A stretch of 64,000 bases of DNA. Origin: Elusimicrobiota bacterium. Lineage in GTDB: Bacteria; Elusimicrobiota; Elusimicrobia; UBA1565; UBA9628. Under the pieces are notes generated by a model that was not told the origin of the DNA, did not search any database, and saw only the letters and a program-made list of their open reading frames with translations. Where the stretch lies: contig JACPFR010000016.1 of NCBI GenBank assembly GCA_016182905.1, forward strand, positions 23,719-87,718, written 5' to 3'. Positions 39,361 to 47,758 of this stretch are shown here, one piece after another. A program made the position numbers and the translations under genes. How positions within the stretch are numbered: the first letter of the stretch is position 1; each line of letters starts with the position of its first letter.

Positions 39361-41729
39361 GCGCGACGCCTCTCCCAGAGGGCGACGGCGCCGTAGAGGA
39401 CGAGCCCGCCCGCGAAGGAGAGCATCAGCGCCAGCGCCGCGCCGAGCACGCCGAACGAAGGCACGAGCCGGGAGGTCAGGGCCAGGTTCCCGAGCCCCGC
39501 GGCGAGAGCCCCGGCCACGGACAGGCGCAGCCCCGAGTAGTCGCGCGCGGCGTACAGCGCCGAGATCGCGCCGTGCAGGAGGATGAGCGCCGCGGCGCCC
39601 GCGAACGCCGCCGCCCAGCCGAGGTCGAGGTTGTAGCGGCGGCCGAACAGCGCGATGCCGCCGATCGCGGTCGCGCCGAAGAACGCCCAGGCCGCCAGCA
39701 GGCCGGGCGCCGCCGCGCGCCGGAACAGGGCCCAGATGTCGCGCTGGCCCTCGGCCCCGCTCGCCATGGGGACGAGCACCGCCTGCAGCATGTAGAGGAA
39801 GGCGAGCGCGACCTGCACGGTCGCCGTGAAGTAGGCGCTGAACAGCCCGACCTCCTGGGCGCTGGCGTGATGGTTCAGGAACAGGCGCGCGGGAGCGAGC
39901 ACGCACGCCGTGGAGAGCAAGGTCGGCGCTGCCGTCGCGGCGTAGCGGCCGACGGCCTTCACGAAATCCCATTCGAAAGCGAGGCGCAGATAGTGCCGCA
40001 GGGTCCACAGCGCGTAGACGGAGCTGGCCAGCAGGCTGCCGATGAAGGCCAGGACCATCGCGCGATGGTCGGCTCCGAAAGACACCACGAGGCCGATGAG
40101 GAGTATCGGCGCGGCGATGCCGTAGACCGTCTCGACGAGCCCTCGGTGTGCGAAGCGCTTGAGGCCCAGCAGCGGGCTCGACAGGACCTGGCTCAGGGCG
40201 GTGGCCGTCGCCAGGAGGGCGGACAGCGCGAACAGCTCGGCGGGCAGGCCCATCGCGCGCTCGAGCCAGTAGTGCGCCCCGGCCATCAGCGGCAGGCTCA
40301 GCACGGCCCAGGCGAGGAACGAGGCGAGCGCGGTGCTGACCAGCCGCGCGCGCCGCCCCTCGTCGTGCTCGTCGGCGATGAGCTTGCTCGTCGCCAGCGG
40401 GAAGCCCAGCATCGGGATGATCTGCAGGTAGGCCGCGGCGGCGATGACGAGGTTGGCGCGGCCGTACTCGACGGGGCCGAGCAGGCGTCCGGCCAGCAGC
40501 TGCATGAGGAAGGTCGAGACCCGCGCGGTCCCGTACAGCACGCCGATCCAGCCGAGGCCCGACAGCAGCGCCCGGTGGCGGGGGAGCGCGGACGGGGCCG
40601 GCGCGGCGGGGGCGGTCTTGCGGGCGTCCGCGACGAGGGCGTTCAGGCGCGCGAAGACGGTCTCCTCCGCGTGCGCGCGCGCCGTCTCGACCCGCTCGTC
40701 CCGGGAGGCGTCCCGGTCGAGCGCGCGGGCCGCCGCGACCCAGTCGCCGGGCGTCCGGCAGATCGTGAGGACCTTCGACAGCCCCTTCAGGGCGGGCAGC
40801 GGGCTGGCGAGGACGGGACGGCCCGTCGCGAGGCACTCGAAGGTCTTCGCCGGGATGACGCCGCGGTTGTACTCGTCGTTCACGTAGGGCAGGAGCAGGG
40901 CGTCGTGGTCGGCCAGCATCGCCGGCAGCTCCTCATGCGGGTAGATCCCGCGGAAGACCACCGACGGGGGCAGGGGCGGCGGGGCCTCCTTGACCGGGCC
41001 GATCATCTCGATCTCGTAGCCGGCCTCGGCCAGCGCGCGGATCGGCGCGTAGTCCAGCGCCCGCCACACCGTCCCGAAGTAGCACAGGCGCCGGCGCGGC
41101 CGGTCCGGCGGCGGGGGCAGGAAGAACGCGCGGCTCACGCCGTGGTGCAGCTCGACGACGTTGGGGTGCAGCGGCTTCTTGTCCTCGTACAGCGTGCGCG
41201 AGGTCGTCAGCACCAGCCCCGCGCGCGCCATCAGCGCGGCCTCGGTCTCGGCGAGGTTCGGCGGCGGCGAGGGCAGGCCGTAGAAGTTGTCCACGCAGTC
41301 GTAAACGACGAGCGAGGGACCGAGCCGGTCGAGGATGGCCAAGGTCGTGGCCGTCGGCAGGTAGGCGAAGACCACGGGGCCGCGGCGAAGCCCGCGGTCG
41401 TGGAGGAGGTCGGCCAGGCGCGGGGCCAGCAGGGCGGCGTTGGCCTCGCGGAACAGCTTCCTCGTGGGCGGAAGGACCATCGGGCTGACGACGGAGATCC
41501 CCTTGGGGACGCGCGCGTGCCTCGCGCTGCCTCCGTGCCAGGCGCGGCTCAGCCGCCCCGTCACTCGTCCGAGGTCGCGCAGGCCGGGCTCGCGAAAGCC
41601 CGTGTTCTCGACGAAGAAGACGCGGTGCCCGGCCTTCGCCCACTGCTCCGCGAAGGCGTGGTGGCGCTGCCGCGTCGCGTCCCACTCCACGCTGGAGAGG
41701 ATGACGACGTCGAAGGGACGCTCGCTCAT
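39357..41729 (-). CDS. Glycosyltransferase fused to a Wzx-type polysaccharide flippase
   Basis: A 790-residue two-part protein. Residues 1-369 are a soluble GT-B-like glycosyltransferase (VVYDCVDNF, LCYFGTVWRALDYAPIRALAEAGYEIEMIGPV, DALLLPYVNDEYNRGVIPAKTFECLATGRPVLAS). Residues 370-390 are an Ala/Pro linker. Residues 391-790 form about 12-14 hydrophobic helices of the MATE-like polysaccharide flippase fold (GRLLGPVEYGRANLVIAAAAYLQIIPMLGFPLATSKLIA). Transfer of a sugar on the cytoplasmic face would be physically linked to export of the lipid-linked product. The reading frame is continuous across the junction. Both neighbours overlap by four bases (ATGA, GTGA). Confidence 0.85.
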   Translation of the reverse strand: MSERPFDVVILSSVEWDATRQRHHAFAEQWAKAGHRVFFVENTGFREPGLRDLGRVTGRLSRAWHGGSARHARVPKGISVVSPMVLPPTRKLFREANAALLAPRLADLLHDRGLRRGPVVFAYLPTATTLAILDRLGPSLVVYDCVDNFYGLPSPPPNLAETEAALMARAGLVLTTSRTLYEDKKPLHPNVVELHHGVSRAFFLPPPPDRPRRRLCYFGTVWRALDYAPIRALAEAGYEIEMIGPVKEAPPPLPPSVVFRGIYPHEELPAMLADHDALLLPYVNDEYNRGVIPAKTFECLATGRPVLASPLPALKGLSKVLTICRTPGDWVAAARALDRDASRDERVETARAHAEETVFARLNALVADARKTAPAAPAPSALPRHRALLSGLGWIGVLYGTARVSTFLMQLLAGRLLGPVEYGRANLVIAAAAYLQIIPMLGFPLATSKLIADEHDEGRRARLVSTALASFLAWAVLSLPLMAGAHYWLERAMGLPAELFALSALLATATALSQVLSSPLLGLKRFAHRGLVETVYGIAAPILLIGLVVSFGADHRAMVLAFIGSLLASSVYALWTLRHYLRLAFEWDFVKAVGRYAATAAPTLLSTACVLAPARLFLNHHASAQEVGLFSAYFTATVQVALAFLYMLQAVLVPMASGAEGQRDIWALFRRAAAPGLLAAWAFFGATAIGGIALFGRRYNLDLGWAAAFAGAAALILLHGAISALYAARDYSGLRLSVAGALAAGLGNLALTSRLVPSFGVLGAALALMLSFAGGLVLYGAVALWERRRA

Positions 41730-42484
41730 CGGGACGCGGGGTCGCCCTGGCGCAGGGCGAACCAGTCCCAGGCCCCGGAGGCCTTGCCTTCGAAGTCGCG
41801 TTCGTCGTCGAAGCCCGTGACCTCCACGCGCTTCAGCAGCAGCGGCTCGCGCTCCGGCTCGTTGAGGCCGTACAGCGAGCAGGCCGCGCGCGTGAAGCCC
41901 GCGGCGCGCGCGGCCGCGGCGGCGCGGCGCGAGGCGGCGCCGTGCGGCCAGGTCATGACCGAGACGGGCCGGCCGAGGGCGTCCTCGAGGCGGCGGCGCG
42001 AGCCGGACAGTTCGCCCGCGAGGTCGGCGTCTCCGAGCCCGTCGAGGCGCGCGTGCGTGAGGCCGTGGGCGCCGATCTCGCAGCCGGAAGCGAGCGCGAG
42101 CTCCTTGAGCTCGGGCCAGGACAGATGCGGCCGGCCGGCGTCGAGCAGGCCGGGCGTGACGCAGACGGAGAAGGGAAGCGACAGGCGCGCGAGGACGGGC
42201 GCCGCGGCCGTCAGCGCGTCCCGGAAGCCGTCGTCGAAGGTCACGGCGAGCTCGGCGCTCCCGTCGAGCCTCGCGCCGCCGAGCGAGACGGGCTTGCCGA
42301 ACCGTCCGGAGGCGACCGCCTCCATCTGCCGCGCGAACGACTCCGGGGAGACGCTCAGTCCGTAAGGATCACCGGGGATGACCGTACCGACGGCGTGATA
42401 GCCGAGGACGCGCAGCCCGGCGCGGCCGGAGGGGCGTCCCGCGGCGCGGGCGACCGTCCGCCACAGCGAGTGCGTCCAGCTCAC
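41726..42484 (-). CDS. Polysaccharide deacetylase (NodB-type)
   Basis: A 252-residue carbohydrate esterase family 4 protein. Motif 1 is AVTFDDGFRDALTAAAPVL with the metal-binding DD, motif 2 GCEIGAHGLTHARLDGL with two histidines, and a later MTWPHGAASR matches motif 3. It removes N-acetyl groups from a glycan; lack of a clear signal peptide suggests a cytoplasmic lipid-linked or precursor substrate. The start is a GTG overlapping the upstream FemAB-like stop as GTGA; an upstream reading-frame extension is only a shadow. Confidence 0.88.
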   Translation of the reverse strand: MSWTHSLWRTVARAAGRPSGRAGLRVLGYHAVGTVIPGDPYGLSVSPESFARQMEAVASGRFGKPVSLGGARLDGSAELAVTFDDGFRDALTAAAPVLARLSLPFSVCVTPGLLDAGRPHLSWPELKELALASGCEIGAHGLTHARLDGLGDADLAGELSGSRRRLEDALGRPVSVMTWPHGAASRRAAAAARAAGFTRAACSLYGLNEPEREPLLLKRVEVTGFDDERDFEGKASGAWDWFALRQGDPASR

Positions 42485-43455
42485 GCGCTCTTCCCGAGCT
42501 TCAAGGCGATCAGCGCGCCCGCGGGGCGGCGCAGGACGGGCGGCGACGCGAAGTCCCACTCGCCGAGCGTCGTGACGAGGCGCGCGCCGAGGCCTTTCTT
42601 GAAGTCGGCGACGCCGGGCGCGGCCGCGGGGTCGGCGCCGCCGAGGTCGTAGGTCTTCGCGCCGAGGCGGCGCGACTCGAGCACCAACGACCAGAGGCAG
42701 GCGTAGGAGGCGTACACCTTGCGCGCCTCCTCCGTCGCGGCGGCGAGAAGGTCGACCGCCGAGGTCCCGAACACCGCGCACGCGCGCAGCGCGACGGTCC
42801 GCCCGTCGACGACGGCGCGGCGCAGGAGGAAGGAGCCGCCGAGCGCGCGCGCCATCGAGCCCAGCTCGCCGGCGCGGTGCTGGGGCGGCAGGCCCTTCAG
42901 GGCCTCCATGGCCTTGTAGACCTTCTCCATCTCGACCGGATCGGGCTCGGACCAGGGCGAAGCCTCGGCGCGCGCCTGGCCCCGCTTGAGGTTGTGGCGC
43001 CAGTTGGTCGAGAGGCCGGCGAGCAAAGCGTCGGGCTCGGGCGTCAGGTCGAGCAGGTAGGTCATGTTGCGGTCGAGCGGCGTCGCCGGGCGCTGCCAGC
43101 CCGCGGCGCGCAGGGCGCGGTCCGAGGCGTCGTCCGCCTCGCGGTAGGAGCAGACGCGGCCGTAGGTGAACGAGCCTCCGGCGGCCGCGGCCAAGGTTTC
43201 GCGCAGGGCCGGCGTCCAGAGCGCGGGCTCGCCGACCGGGCCGCCGCGGGCCCACAGGAGGCGCCCTCCGCCGGGAAGGTCCTTGGACAGCGCCTGCGCC
43301 GCGGCGCCGTCGGCCAAAGCGCGAGCGGGCCGCCAGCCGGAGTCGGCCTTGTGACGCGCCCAGGCCGAGGACTGGAAGGCGTTGGCTCCGGGCAGCGCCG
43401 CCAGGGCGGCGTCCCACTCCGCGTCGGAGCCCGCGAACACGCGCCAGGTCACCAT
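42481..43455 (-). CDS. FemAB/GNAT-like acyltransferase
   Basis: A 324-residue protein with the two-lobe GNAT fold seen in FemAB-like proteins: NAFQSSAWARHKADSGWRP at the N-terminus, the central LSTNWRHNLKRGQARAEASPW, and the C-terminal YASYACLWSLVLESRRLGAKTYDLGGADPAAAPGVADFKKGLG, a hallmark of the family. It likely attaches an amino acid or acyl group to a sugar amine. It sits between a sugar aminotransferase-like gene and a deacetylase, which both create free amines. The ATG overlaps the upstream stop by seven bases. Confidence 0.85.
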   Translation of the reverse strand: MVTWRVFAGSDAEWDAALAALPGANAFQSSAWARHKADSGWRPARALADGAAAQALSKDLPGGGRLLWARGGPVGEPALWTPALRETLAAAAGGSFTYGRVCSYREADDASDRALRAAGWQRPATPLDRNMTYLLDLTPEPDALLAGLSTNWRHNLKRGQARAEASPWSEPDPVEMEKVYKAMEALKGLPPQHRAGELGSMARALGGSFLLRRAVVDGRTVALRACAVFGTSAVDLLAAATEEARKVYASYACLWSLVLESRRLGAKTYDLGGADPAAAPGVADFKKGLGARLVTTLGEWDFASPPVLRRPAGALIALKLGKSA

Positions 43456-44477
43456 AGGAAATGGACCAAGGCGACGGTGCGGTCGGCCTCCGGCGCGGAG
43501 CCGAGCACCGCGGCGGGCAGGTCGGGCCAGGGCAAGGTCGTCAGGCCCTCGGCGGCGAAGACGGCGCGCGCGGCCGGAAAATCATTCGCGCGGAAGGCGT
43601 AGCCGTACGGCACGACGCCGTCGGGCAGGGAAGGGAAGACGGGGGCGAGGCCCGCGCGCCGCGCGAGTCCGTCGCACAGGGACCAGAGGGCGCGGCGGCG
43701 CGACGCCTCGATGGCGGGGTCGGCGCAGACGAGCGGGCGTCCCAGCTCGAGGCAGGGCGCCGCTGGCTCGGGCAGTATCCGCTCCGAATCCGGGTCGGAG
43801 GCGACATGTCCGCTGGCGTCGCCGCGCAAGGTCCTCATCGCGGTCAGGCCCATGTGCGCGCTCAAGGCGCCGGCGAGGGCGAGAAGCGGGCGCGCCGCGG
43901 CCTTGAGCGCGGGCCGGCGTCCCGGGAGCGGCTCGAAGGGGACCTGCGCGGGCAGGCGCGCGGCCAGAGCCGGGTCGGAGGCGACGAGCGCCCCGCCGTT
44001 GGGCAGGGGCAGGGACTTGCGCAGGCTGAGCAGGCCGAGCGGCGCGCGGGTCCCGAGCAGGCGGCCCGCGGCGTCGCGCGAGAACAGGGCGTGGGCGGCG
44101 TCCTCGATCAGGACCGCGCCGCAGCGCCGCGCGTAGGCCTGAAACGGCGCGAGGTCCTGCGGCCAGCCGAAGAAGTCCACGGCCAGGACCGCGCGCGCGT
44201 CGGGCCAGCGCGCCTGGTCCTCGTCGGGCGACAGGTCGGGACGCACGCCGTAGAACGCGGGCTCGGCCCCGGCCGCGGCGACGGCGGAGAGCAGGTCGCG
44301 GCAGACGAACGAGGGCAGGAGCACTCGCCCGCCCGCCGCTCCGGCGAGCCTCAGCGCCTCGACGAGCGCGTTGCGGCCGTGGCCGTAGAAGCGCACGGCC
44401 GCCGGCGCGAACAGGTCCTCGACGCGCCAGGGCGACTTGGCGCGCGGCGGGCAGTACACCGTGGAGGCGAGGTCCAT
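43449..44477 (-). CDS. DegT/DnrJ/EryC1-like PLP-dependent protein
   Basis: A 342-residue protein related to sugar aminotransferases. GRNALVEALRLAGAAGGRVLLPSFVCRDLLSAVAAAGAEPAFY is the usual N-terminal region, VLIEDAAHALFSRDA the cofactor-contact region, and SLRKSLPLPNGGAL places the PLP lysine. It is more divergent than the copy at 27928 and could act on another substrate or lack transaminase activity. It starts one base after the GT2 gene and is part of the 37888-46280 operon. Confidence 0.83.
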   Translation of the reverse strand: MDLASTVYCPPRAKSPWRVEDLFAPAAVRFYGHGRNALVEALRLAGAAGGRVLLPSFVCRDLLSAVAAAGAEPAFYGVRPDLSPDEDQARWPDARAVLAVDFFGWPQDLAPFQAYARRCGAVLIEDAAHALFSRDAAGRLLGTRAPLGLLSLRKSLPLPNGGALVASDPALAARLPAQVPFEPLPGRRPALKAAARPLLALAGALSAHMGLTAMRTLRGDASGHVASDPDSERILPEPAAPCLELGRPLVCADPAIEASRRRALWSLCDGLARRAGLAPVFPSLPDGVVPYGYAFRANDFPAARAVFAAEGLTTLPWPDLPAAVLGSAPEADRTVALVHFLW

Positions 44478-44478
44478 C

Positions 44479-45372
44479 TCAGGCCCTCAGGCGCTTGAGC
44501 GCCCACAGCGCCAAGGTGGCGGGGTTCTTCCAGTCCCAGGGCGATTCGGCGACGGCGCGGCGCGCGTAGCCGCCCGCCGTCGCGAGGTCTCCCTGGGCCA
44601 TCAGCAGGCGCGCGGCCGAGCGGCACATGACGCCGAGGCGCCGGCGCTTGCGGCCCTCGGCGTCCGGGACGCCCTTGAAGTGGTCGCGCAGGAGGTGCTC
44701 GAGGTTCGTGTTGTGATAGACGATCTTGTTGGATGCGCCGCGCTCGACGAGCTGGTACTCGCCCAGGACCTCGTCGAGGAAGCGCATGCGGCAGACCTTG
44801 GCCAGGCGCATCCACAGGTCGTAGTCCTCGACGGTGTTGAACTCGGGGTCCTCGCGGAAAAGCCCGGCCTCGAACAGCTTCGCCTTCCTGACCGTGACGG
44901 CCGACGGCGACAGCGCGTTCCCGTCGAACAGGAGGCTCTCGTACATGTCCTCGACCCACGGGCCGTTGCGCGTGACATGCAGGAACTTCCCGTCCTTGAC
45001 CACGTTCTCCTGATGGCAGACGAGGTCCGTCTCCGGATGGAGCTCGAACTGCGCGACGCACCTCGACAGCTTCTCCGGGAACCACAGGTCGTCGTGGTCG
45101 AGGAAGGAGATGAGGTCGGCCTCGGCGGCGCGGATCCCCGTGTTGCGCGCGCCCGCGATCTTCTTGTTCTCCTGCCGGATGCAGCGTCCCCGCAGCTTGA
45201 GCTTCTCGAGGCAGCGCTCGACGGTCTCCTGGGTCGCGTCGGTCGAGCCGTCGTCGACGACGATGACCTCGGCGTCGGGGAACGTCTGGGCCGCGACGGT
45301 GGAGAGCGTCTTCTCGATGAAGGAAGCGGCGTTCCAGGCCGGGATGACGACGCTGACCCTCGGCGCGGCCAT
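44479..45372 (-). CDS. Glycosyltransferase family 2 protein
   Basis: A 297-residue GT-A enzyme: VSVVIPAWNAASFIEKTLSTVAAQTF, EVIVVDDGSTDAT, IAGARNTGIRAAEADLISFLDHDDLWFPEKL (the DHDD acidic motif), and EDYDLWMRLAKVCRMRFLDEVLGEYQL. The C-terminal 60 residues are helical. The acceptor and donor are unknown. The ATG overlaps the upstream RmlD-like stop codon as TAATG. Confidence 0.93.
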   Translation of the reverse strand: MAAPRVSVVIPAWNAASFIEKTLSTVAAQTFPDAEVIVVDDGSTDATQETVERCLEKLKLRGRCIRQENKKIAGARNTGIRAAEADLISFLDHDDLWFPEKLSRCVAQFELHPETDLVCHQENVVKDGKFLHVTRNGPWVEDMYESLLFDGNALSPSAVTVRKAKLFEAGLFREDPEFNTVEDYDLWMRLAKVCRMRFLDEVLGEYQLVERGASNKIVYHNTNLEHLLRDHFKGVPDAEGRKRRRLGVMCRSAARLLMAQGDLATAGGYARRAVAESPWDWKNPATLALWALKRLRA

Positions 45373-46280
45373 TAAGGCCTCGCGGCCATCGCGGCGAGGC
45401 CTTCGCGCAAGGTCATCGGGGCCACGCCGAGCTCGCGCGCCATGCGCTCGACGACGAAGGTCGTGTCGGGCGGGCGGCGGGCGATGCCCGGGAAGGCGCC
45501 GCTGGTCACCGGCTCGAGCAAGGAGGCGTCGAGGCCGAAGGCCTCGGCGACCGCGACGCCGAACTGGAAGCGGTCGACGCGGTCGGCGCCGGCGAGGTGG
45601 AAGATGCCCTCGGGGCGCTTCTCGAGCACGGCCCACAGCGCGCGCCCGCACTGGATGTTGAAGAGCGGGTTCTCGTGCACGTCGGTCACGAGGGACACCG
45701 GCTCCTTCTTCGCGAGCTTCTCCCGGATCCAGGTCGCGGGATTGGCGCGCGTCTCGGCGTGGTTCCAGCCGTACATCAATATGGGCCGCACGATGGTCCA
45801 GTGCTTCAGCGTCTCCTGGACGAGGCGCTCGCACTCGACCTTCAGGCGCCCGTACTTGTTGACCGGGTTCACCGGGTCGGTCTCGCGGTAGGGGGCCTTC
45901 GTGCCGTCGAAGACGGCGTTCGTCGAGACGTAGACGAGGTGGATGTCGGCGCGGCGGCAGGCGGCGGTGACGTTCAGGGTCGAGACGATGTTGGACTCGA
46001 GGCTCTCGGCGTAGTTCTTCTCGACGAAATCGACGCTGGCGATGCCGGCCGCGTGGACGACCGCGTCGAAGCGGCGCTCGGCGAACAGGGCGTCCACCGC
46101 GCGCTTGTCGCGCAGGTCGAGGACGAGCTGCTCCGCCCGGGAGCCCGCGATGCGGTAGTCGCGCTGGTGGACGCTGACCAGCCGCACGGAGCCGGGGGCG
46201 GTCTCCTCCATGCCCTTGCCGAGGAGGCCGGTGCCGCCGGTGACGAGGATGGTGCGCTGCGCGCTGTCTTGTGCGGGCAT
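45372..46280 (-). CDS. RmlD-like NAD(P)-dependent sugar-nucleotide reductase
   Basis: A 302-residue extended short-chain dehydrogenase. GGTGLLGKGMEE is the dinucleotide motif, FDAVVHAAGIASVDFVEKNY is the RmlD-type segment, and YVSTNAVFDG plus NKYGRLKVECE provide the Ser/Thr and YxxxK catalytic residues. It resembles dTDP-4-dehydrorhamnose reductase; RmlA-C are not in the window, so the actual sugar is uncertain. First gene of the operon down to 37888, with TATAAT at 46292-46297 leaving a leader of about five bases. Confidence 0.87.
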   Translation of the reverse strand: MPAQDSAQRTILVTGGTGLLGKGMEETAPGSVRLVSVHQRDYRIAGSRAEQLVLDLRDKRAVDALFAERRFDAVVHAAGIASVDFVEKNYAESLESNIVSTLNVTAACRRADIHLVYVSTNAVFDGTKAPYRETDPVNPVNKYGRLKVECERLVQETLKHWTIVRPILMYGWNHAETRANPATWIREKLAKKEPVSLVTDVHENPLFNIQCGRALWAVLEKRPEGIFHLAGADRVDRFQFGVAVAEAFGLDASLLEPVTSGAFPGIARRPPDTTFVVERMARELGVAPMTLREGLAAMAARP

Positions 46281-46291
46281 TTTCCGCTGGA

Positions 46292-46297
46292 ATTATA
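46292..46297 (-). promoter_or_regulatory. -10 element of the RmlD-like operon
   Basis: A consensus TATAAT on the minus strand, 11 bases before the ATG at 46280; very short leader without Shine-Dalgarno. It is divergent from the acyltransferase promoter. Confidence 0.55.
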
Positions 46298-46330
46298 CGA
46301 TTTTTCCGTCCGCGCCCGGGACGCCCGGCG

Positions 46331-46359
46331 TTGTCGCGGGCCCCCGGAAGCGGTAAGAT
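46331..46359 (+). promoter_or_regulatory. Promoter of the acyltransferase-FkbM operon
   Basis: TTGTCG (46331-46336) and TAAGAT (46354-46359) are 17 bases apart. The hexamer ends six bases before the ATG at 46366, predicting a leaderless transcript. Confidence 0.55.
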
Positions 46360-46365
46360 ACGGCC

Positions 46366-46932
46366 ATGTTGGAGCGGATCCTCGGCAAGCTCTCGGCCGC
46401 GCGCCTCAAGGCCCACACGGCCTTCGTGCGCGCGCGCGTCGCGTCGCTGGGCAAGGGCAGCGTCGTCCACGCGCCGGCGACGCTCTACAACCCGAAGGTC
46501 ATCCGCATCGGCGCCGGCACGGTCGTGCGCGAGCACGCCTGGCTCAACGGCGGCCGGGCGGAAGGCGGCGCGCCGGTCCTGGCCATCGGGGACGGCTGCT
46601 ACATCGGGCGCTTCGCCCACATCAACGCGGCGCACGGCGTGACGATCGAGGACCGCGTGCTCATCGCCGACCGCGTCTACATCAGCGACATCGACCACGA
46701 GTACCGCCGGGCGCCGCTCCCGGTCATCGACCAGGGCGTCGTCTCCAAGGGCCCGGTCCGGCTCAAGACGGGCTGCTGGATCGGGGCGGGCGCGGTGATC
46801 CTGCCGGGCGTGACGGTCGGCCGCGGCGCGGTCGTCGCCGCCAACGCCGTCGTCACCAAGGACGTCCCCGACTTCGTCGTCGCCGGAGGCGTGCCCGCCC
46901 GCGTCCTCAAGGAGATCCCTCATGGGGCTTAA
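46366..46932 (+). CDS. Left-handed beta-helix (hexapeptide) acyltransferase
   Basis: A 188-residue trimeric-type acetyltransferase. Hexapeptide repeats run through the protein (VIRIGAGTVVREHAWLNG, VLAIGDGCYIGRFAHINA, VTIEDRVLIADRVYISDIDHEYRR, CWIGAGAVILPGVTVGRGAVVAANAVVTKDVPDFVVAGGVPARVLKEI). The catalytic histidine is probably in DIDHEYR. It should O- or N-acetylate a sugar of the glycan. The FkbM methyltransferase gene starts inside its 3' end, behind an AAGGAG Shine-Dalgarno sequence at 46909-46914. Confidence 0.92.
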   Translation: MLERILGKLSAARLKAHTAFVRARVASLGKGSVVHAPATLYNPKVIRIGAGTVVREHAWLNGGRAEGGAPVLAIGDGCYIGRFAHINAAHGVTIEDRVLIADRVYISDIDHEYRRAPLPVIDQGVVSKGPVRLKTGCWIGAGAVILPGVTVGRGAVVAANAVVTKDVPDFVVAGGVPARVLKEIPHGA

Positions 46933-47758
46933 GCGCGCGCTGTTCGACGCGGCCGCCGGGGCGGCGTCGTCCCTTCTCGGTCTCAAGCGCGCCCATCGCC
47001 TGTCCTGCGCGCTGGCCGAGCTCGTCGACCCGGTCCACGAGGTCCGCGTCGGCCAGTCCGTGCTCCGCCTGCATTGCCCCAACGAGCTGACCTTGAGCCG
47101 CGCGCGCACCTTTTTCGAGAAGGAGCCGGAGACCCTGGAATGGATCGACGGGTTCGCGCCCGGCGAGACCCTCTTCGACGTCGGCGCCAACGTCGGGCTG
47201 TACTCCCTCTACGCGGCGGCGCGCGGCGCGCGCGTGTACGCCTTCGAGCCGGAATCCCAGAACTACGCCCTGCTCAACCGGAACGTCTACCTGAGCGGGC
47301 AGACCGACCGCGTGACCGCGCTCAACATCGCCCTCTCCGACAGGGACTCCCTCGGGCGCATCAGCCTGCCGCGCTTCATGCCCGGCGCCGCGCTCAACAA
47401 CTTCGGCGAGAGCCTCGATTGGAAGCGGGAGCGCTACAGCCCCGCCTTCACCCAAGGCGTCGTCGCCTTCTCGCTCGACTCGTTCCTCGCGCGCTTCCCG
47501 GAGGCGTTCCCCGCCCACCTCAAGATCGACGTCGACGGCGCCGAGATCAAGATCGTCGAAGGCGCGGAGAAGACCCTGCGCGACCCGCGCCTGAAGACCT
47601 TGCTCGTCGAGATCAACGAGGACCTGCCCGAGGACCTCGCCATCGTCGAGCGGGCCCGCGCGGCGGGCTTCAGCGTGCGCCACAAGAAGCACTCCGAGAT
47701 GATCGCCCGCTCCGAGTTCCGCCGCCTCTACAACTACGTCTTCGAACGCGGCAGCTGA
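46922..47758 (+). CDS. FkbM-family methyltransferase
   Basis: A 278-residue SAM-dependent methyltransferase. FDVGANVGLYSLYAAARGARVYAFEPESQNYALLNRNVYL is the family's motif I to II, and AHLKIDVDGAEIKIVEGAEKTL is the second signature. FkbM enzymes O-methylate sugars, so a glycan target is likely. It overlaps the acyltransferase gene by 11 bases with its own Shine-Dalgarno (seven-base spacing). Its 3' end overlaps the convergent gene at 47734 by 25 bases. Confidence 0.92.
   Translation: MGLKRALFDAAAGAASSLLGLKRAHRLSCALAELVDPVHEVRVGQSVLRLHCPNELTLSRARTFFEKEPETLEWIDGFAPGETLFDVGANVGLYSLYAAARGARVYAFEPESQNYALLNRNVYLSGQTDRVTALNIALSDRDSLGRISLPRFMPGAALNNFGESLDWKRERYSPAFTQGVVAFSLDSFLARFPEAFPAHLKIDVDGAEIKIVEGAEKTLRDPRLKTLLVEINEDLPEDLAIVERARAAGFSVRHKKHSEMIARSEFRRLYNYVFERGS

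Noticed and set aside
39264..42365. A 1033-codon plus-strand open frame, and similar long antisense frames such as 2865-4559, 6182-8176, 10715-12568, 12709-14340 and 55907-57898
   Set aside because: They lie antisense to convincing conserved genes, consist of Arg/Gly/Ala/Asp-rich sequence without motifs, and are the expected by-product of about 68% G+C DNA.
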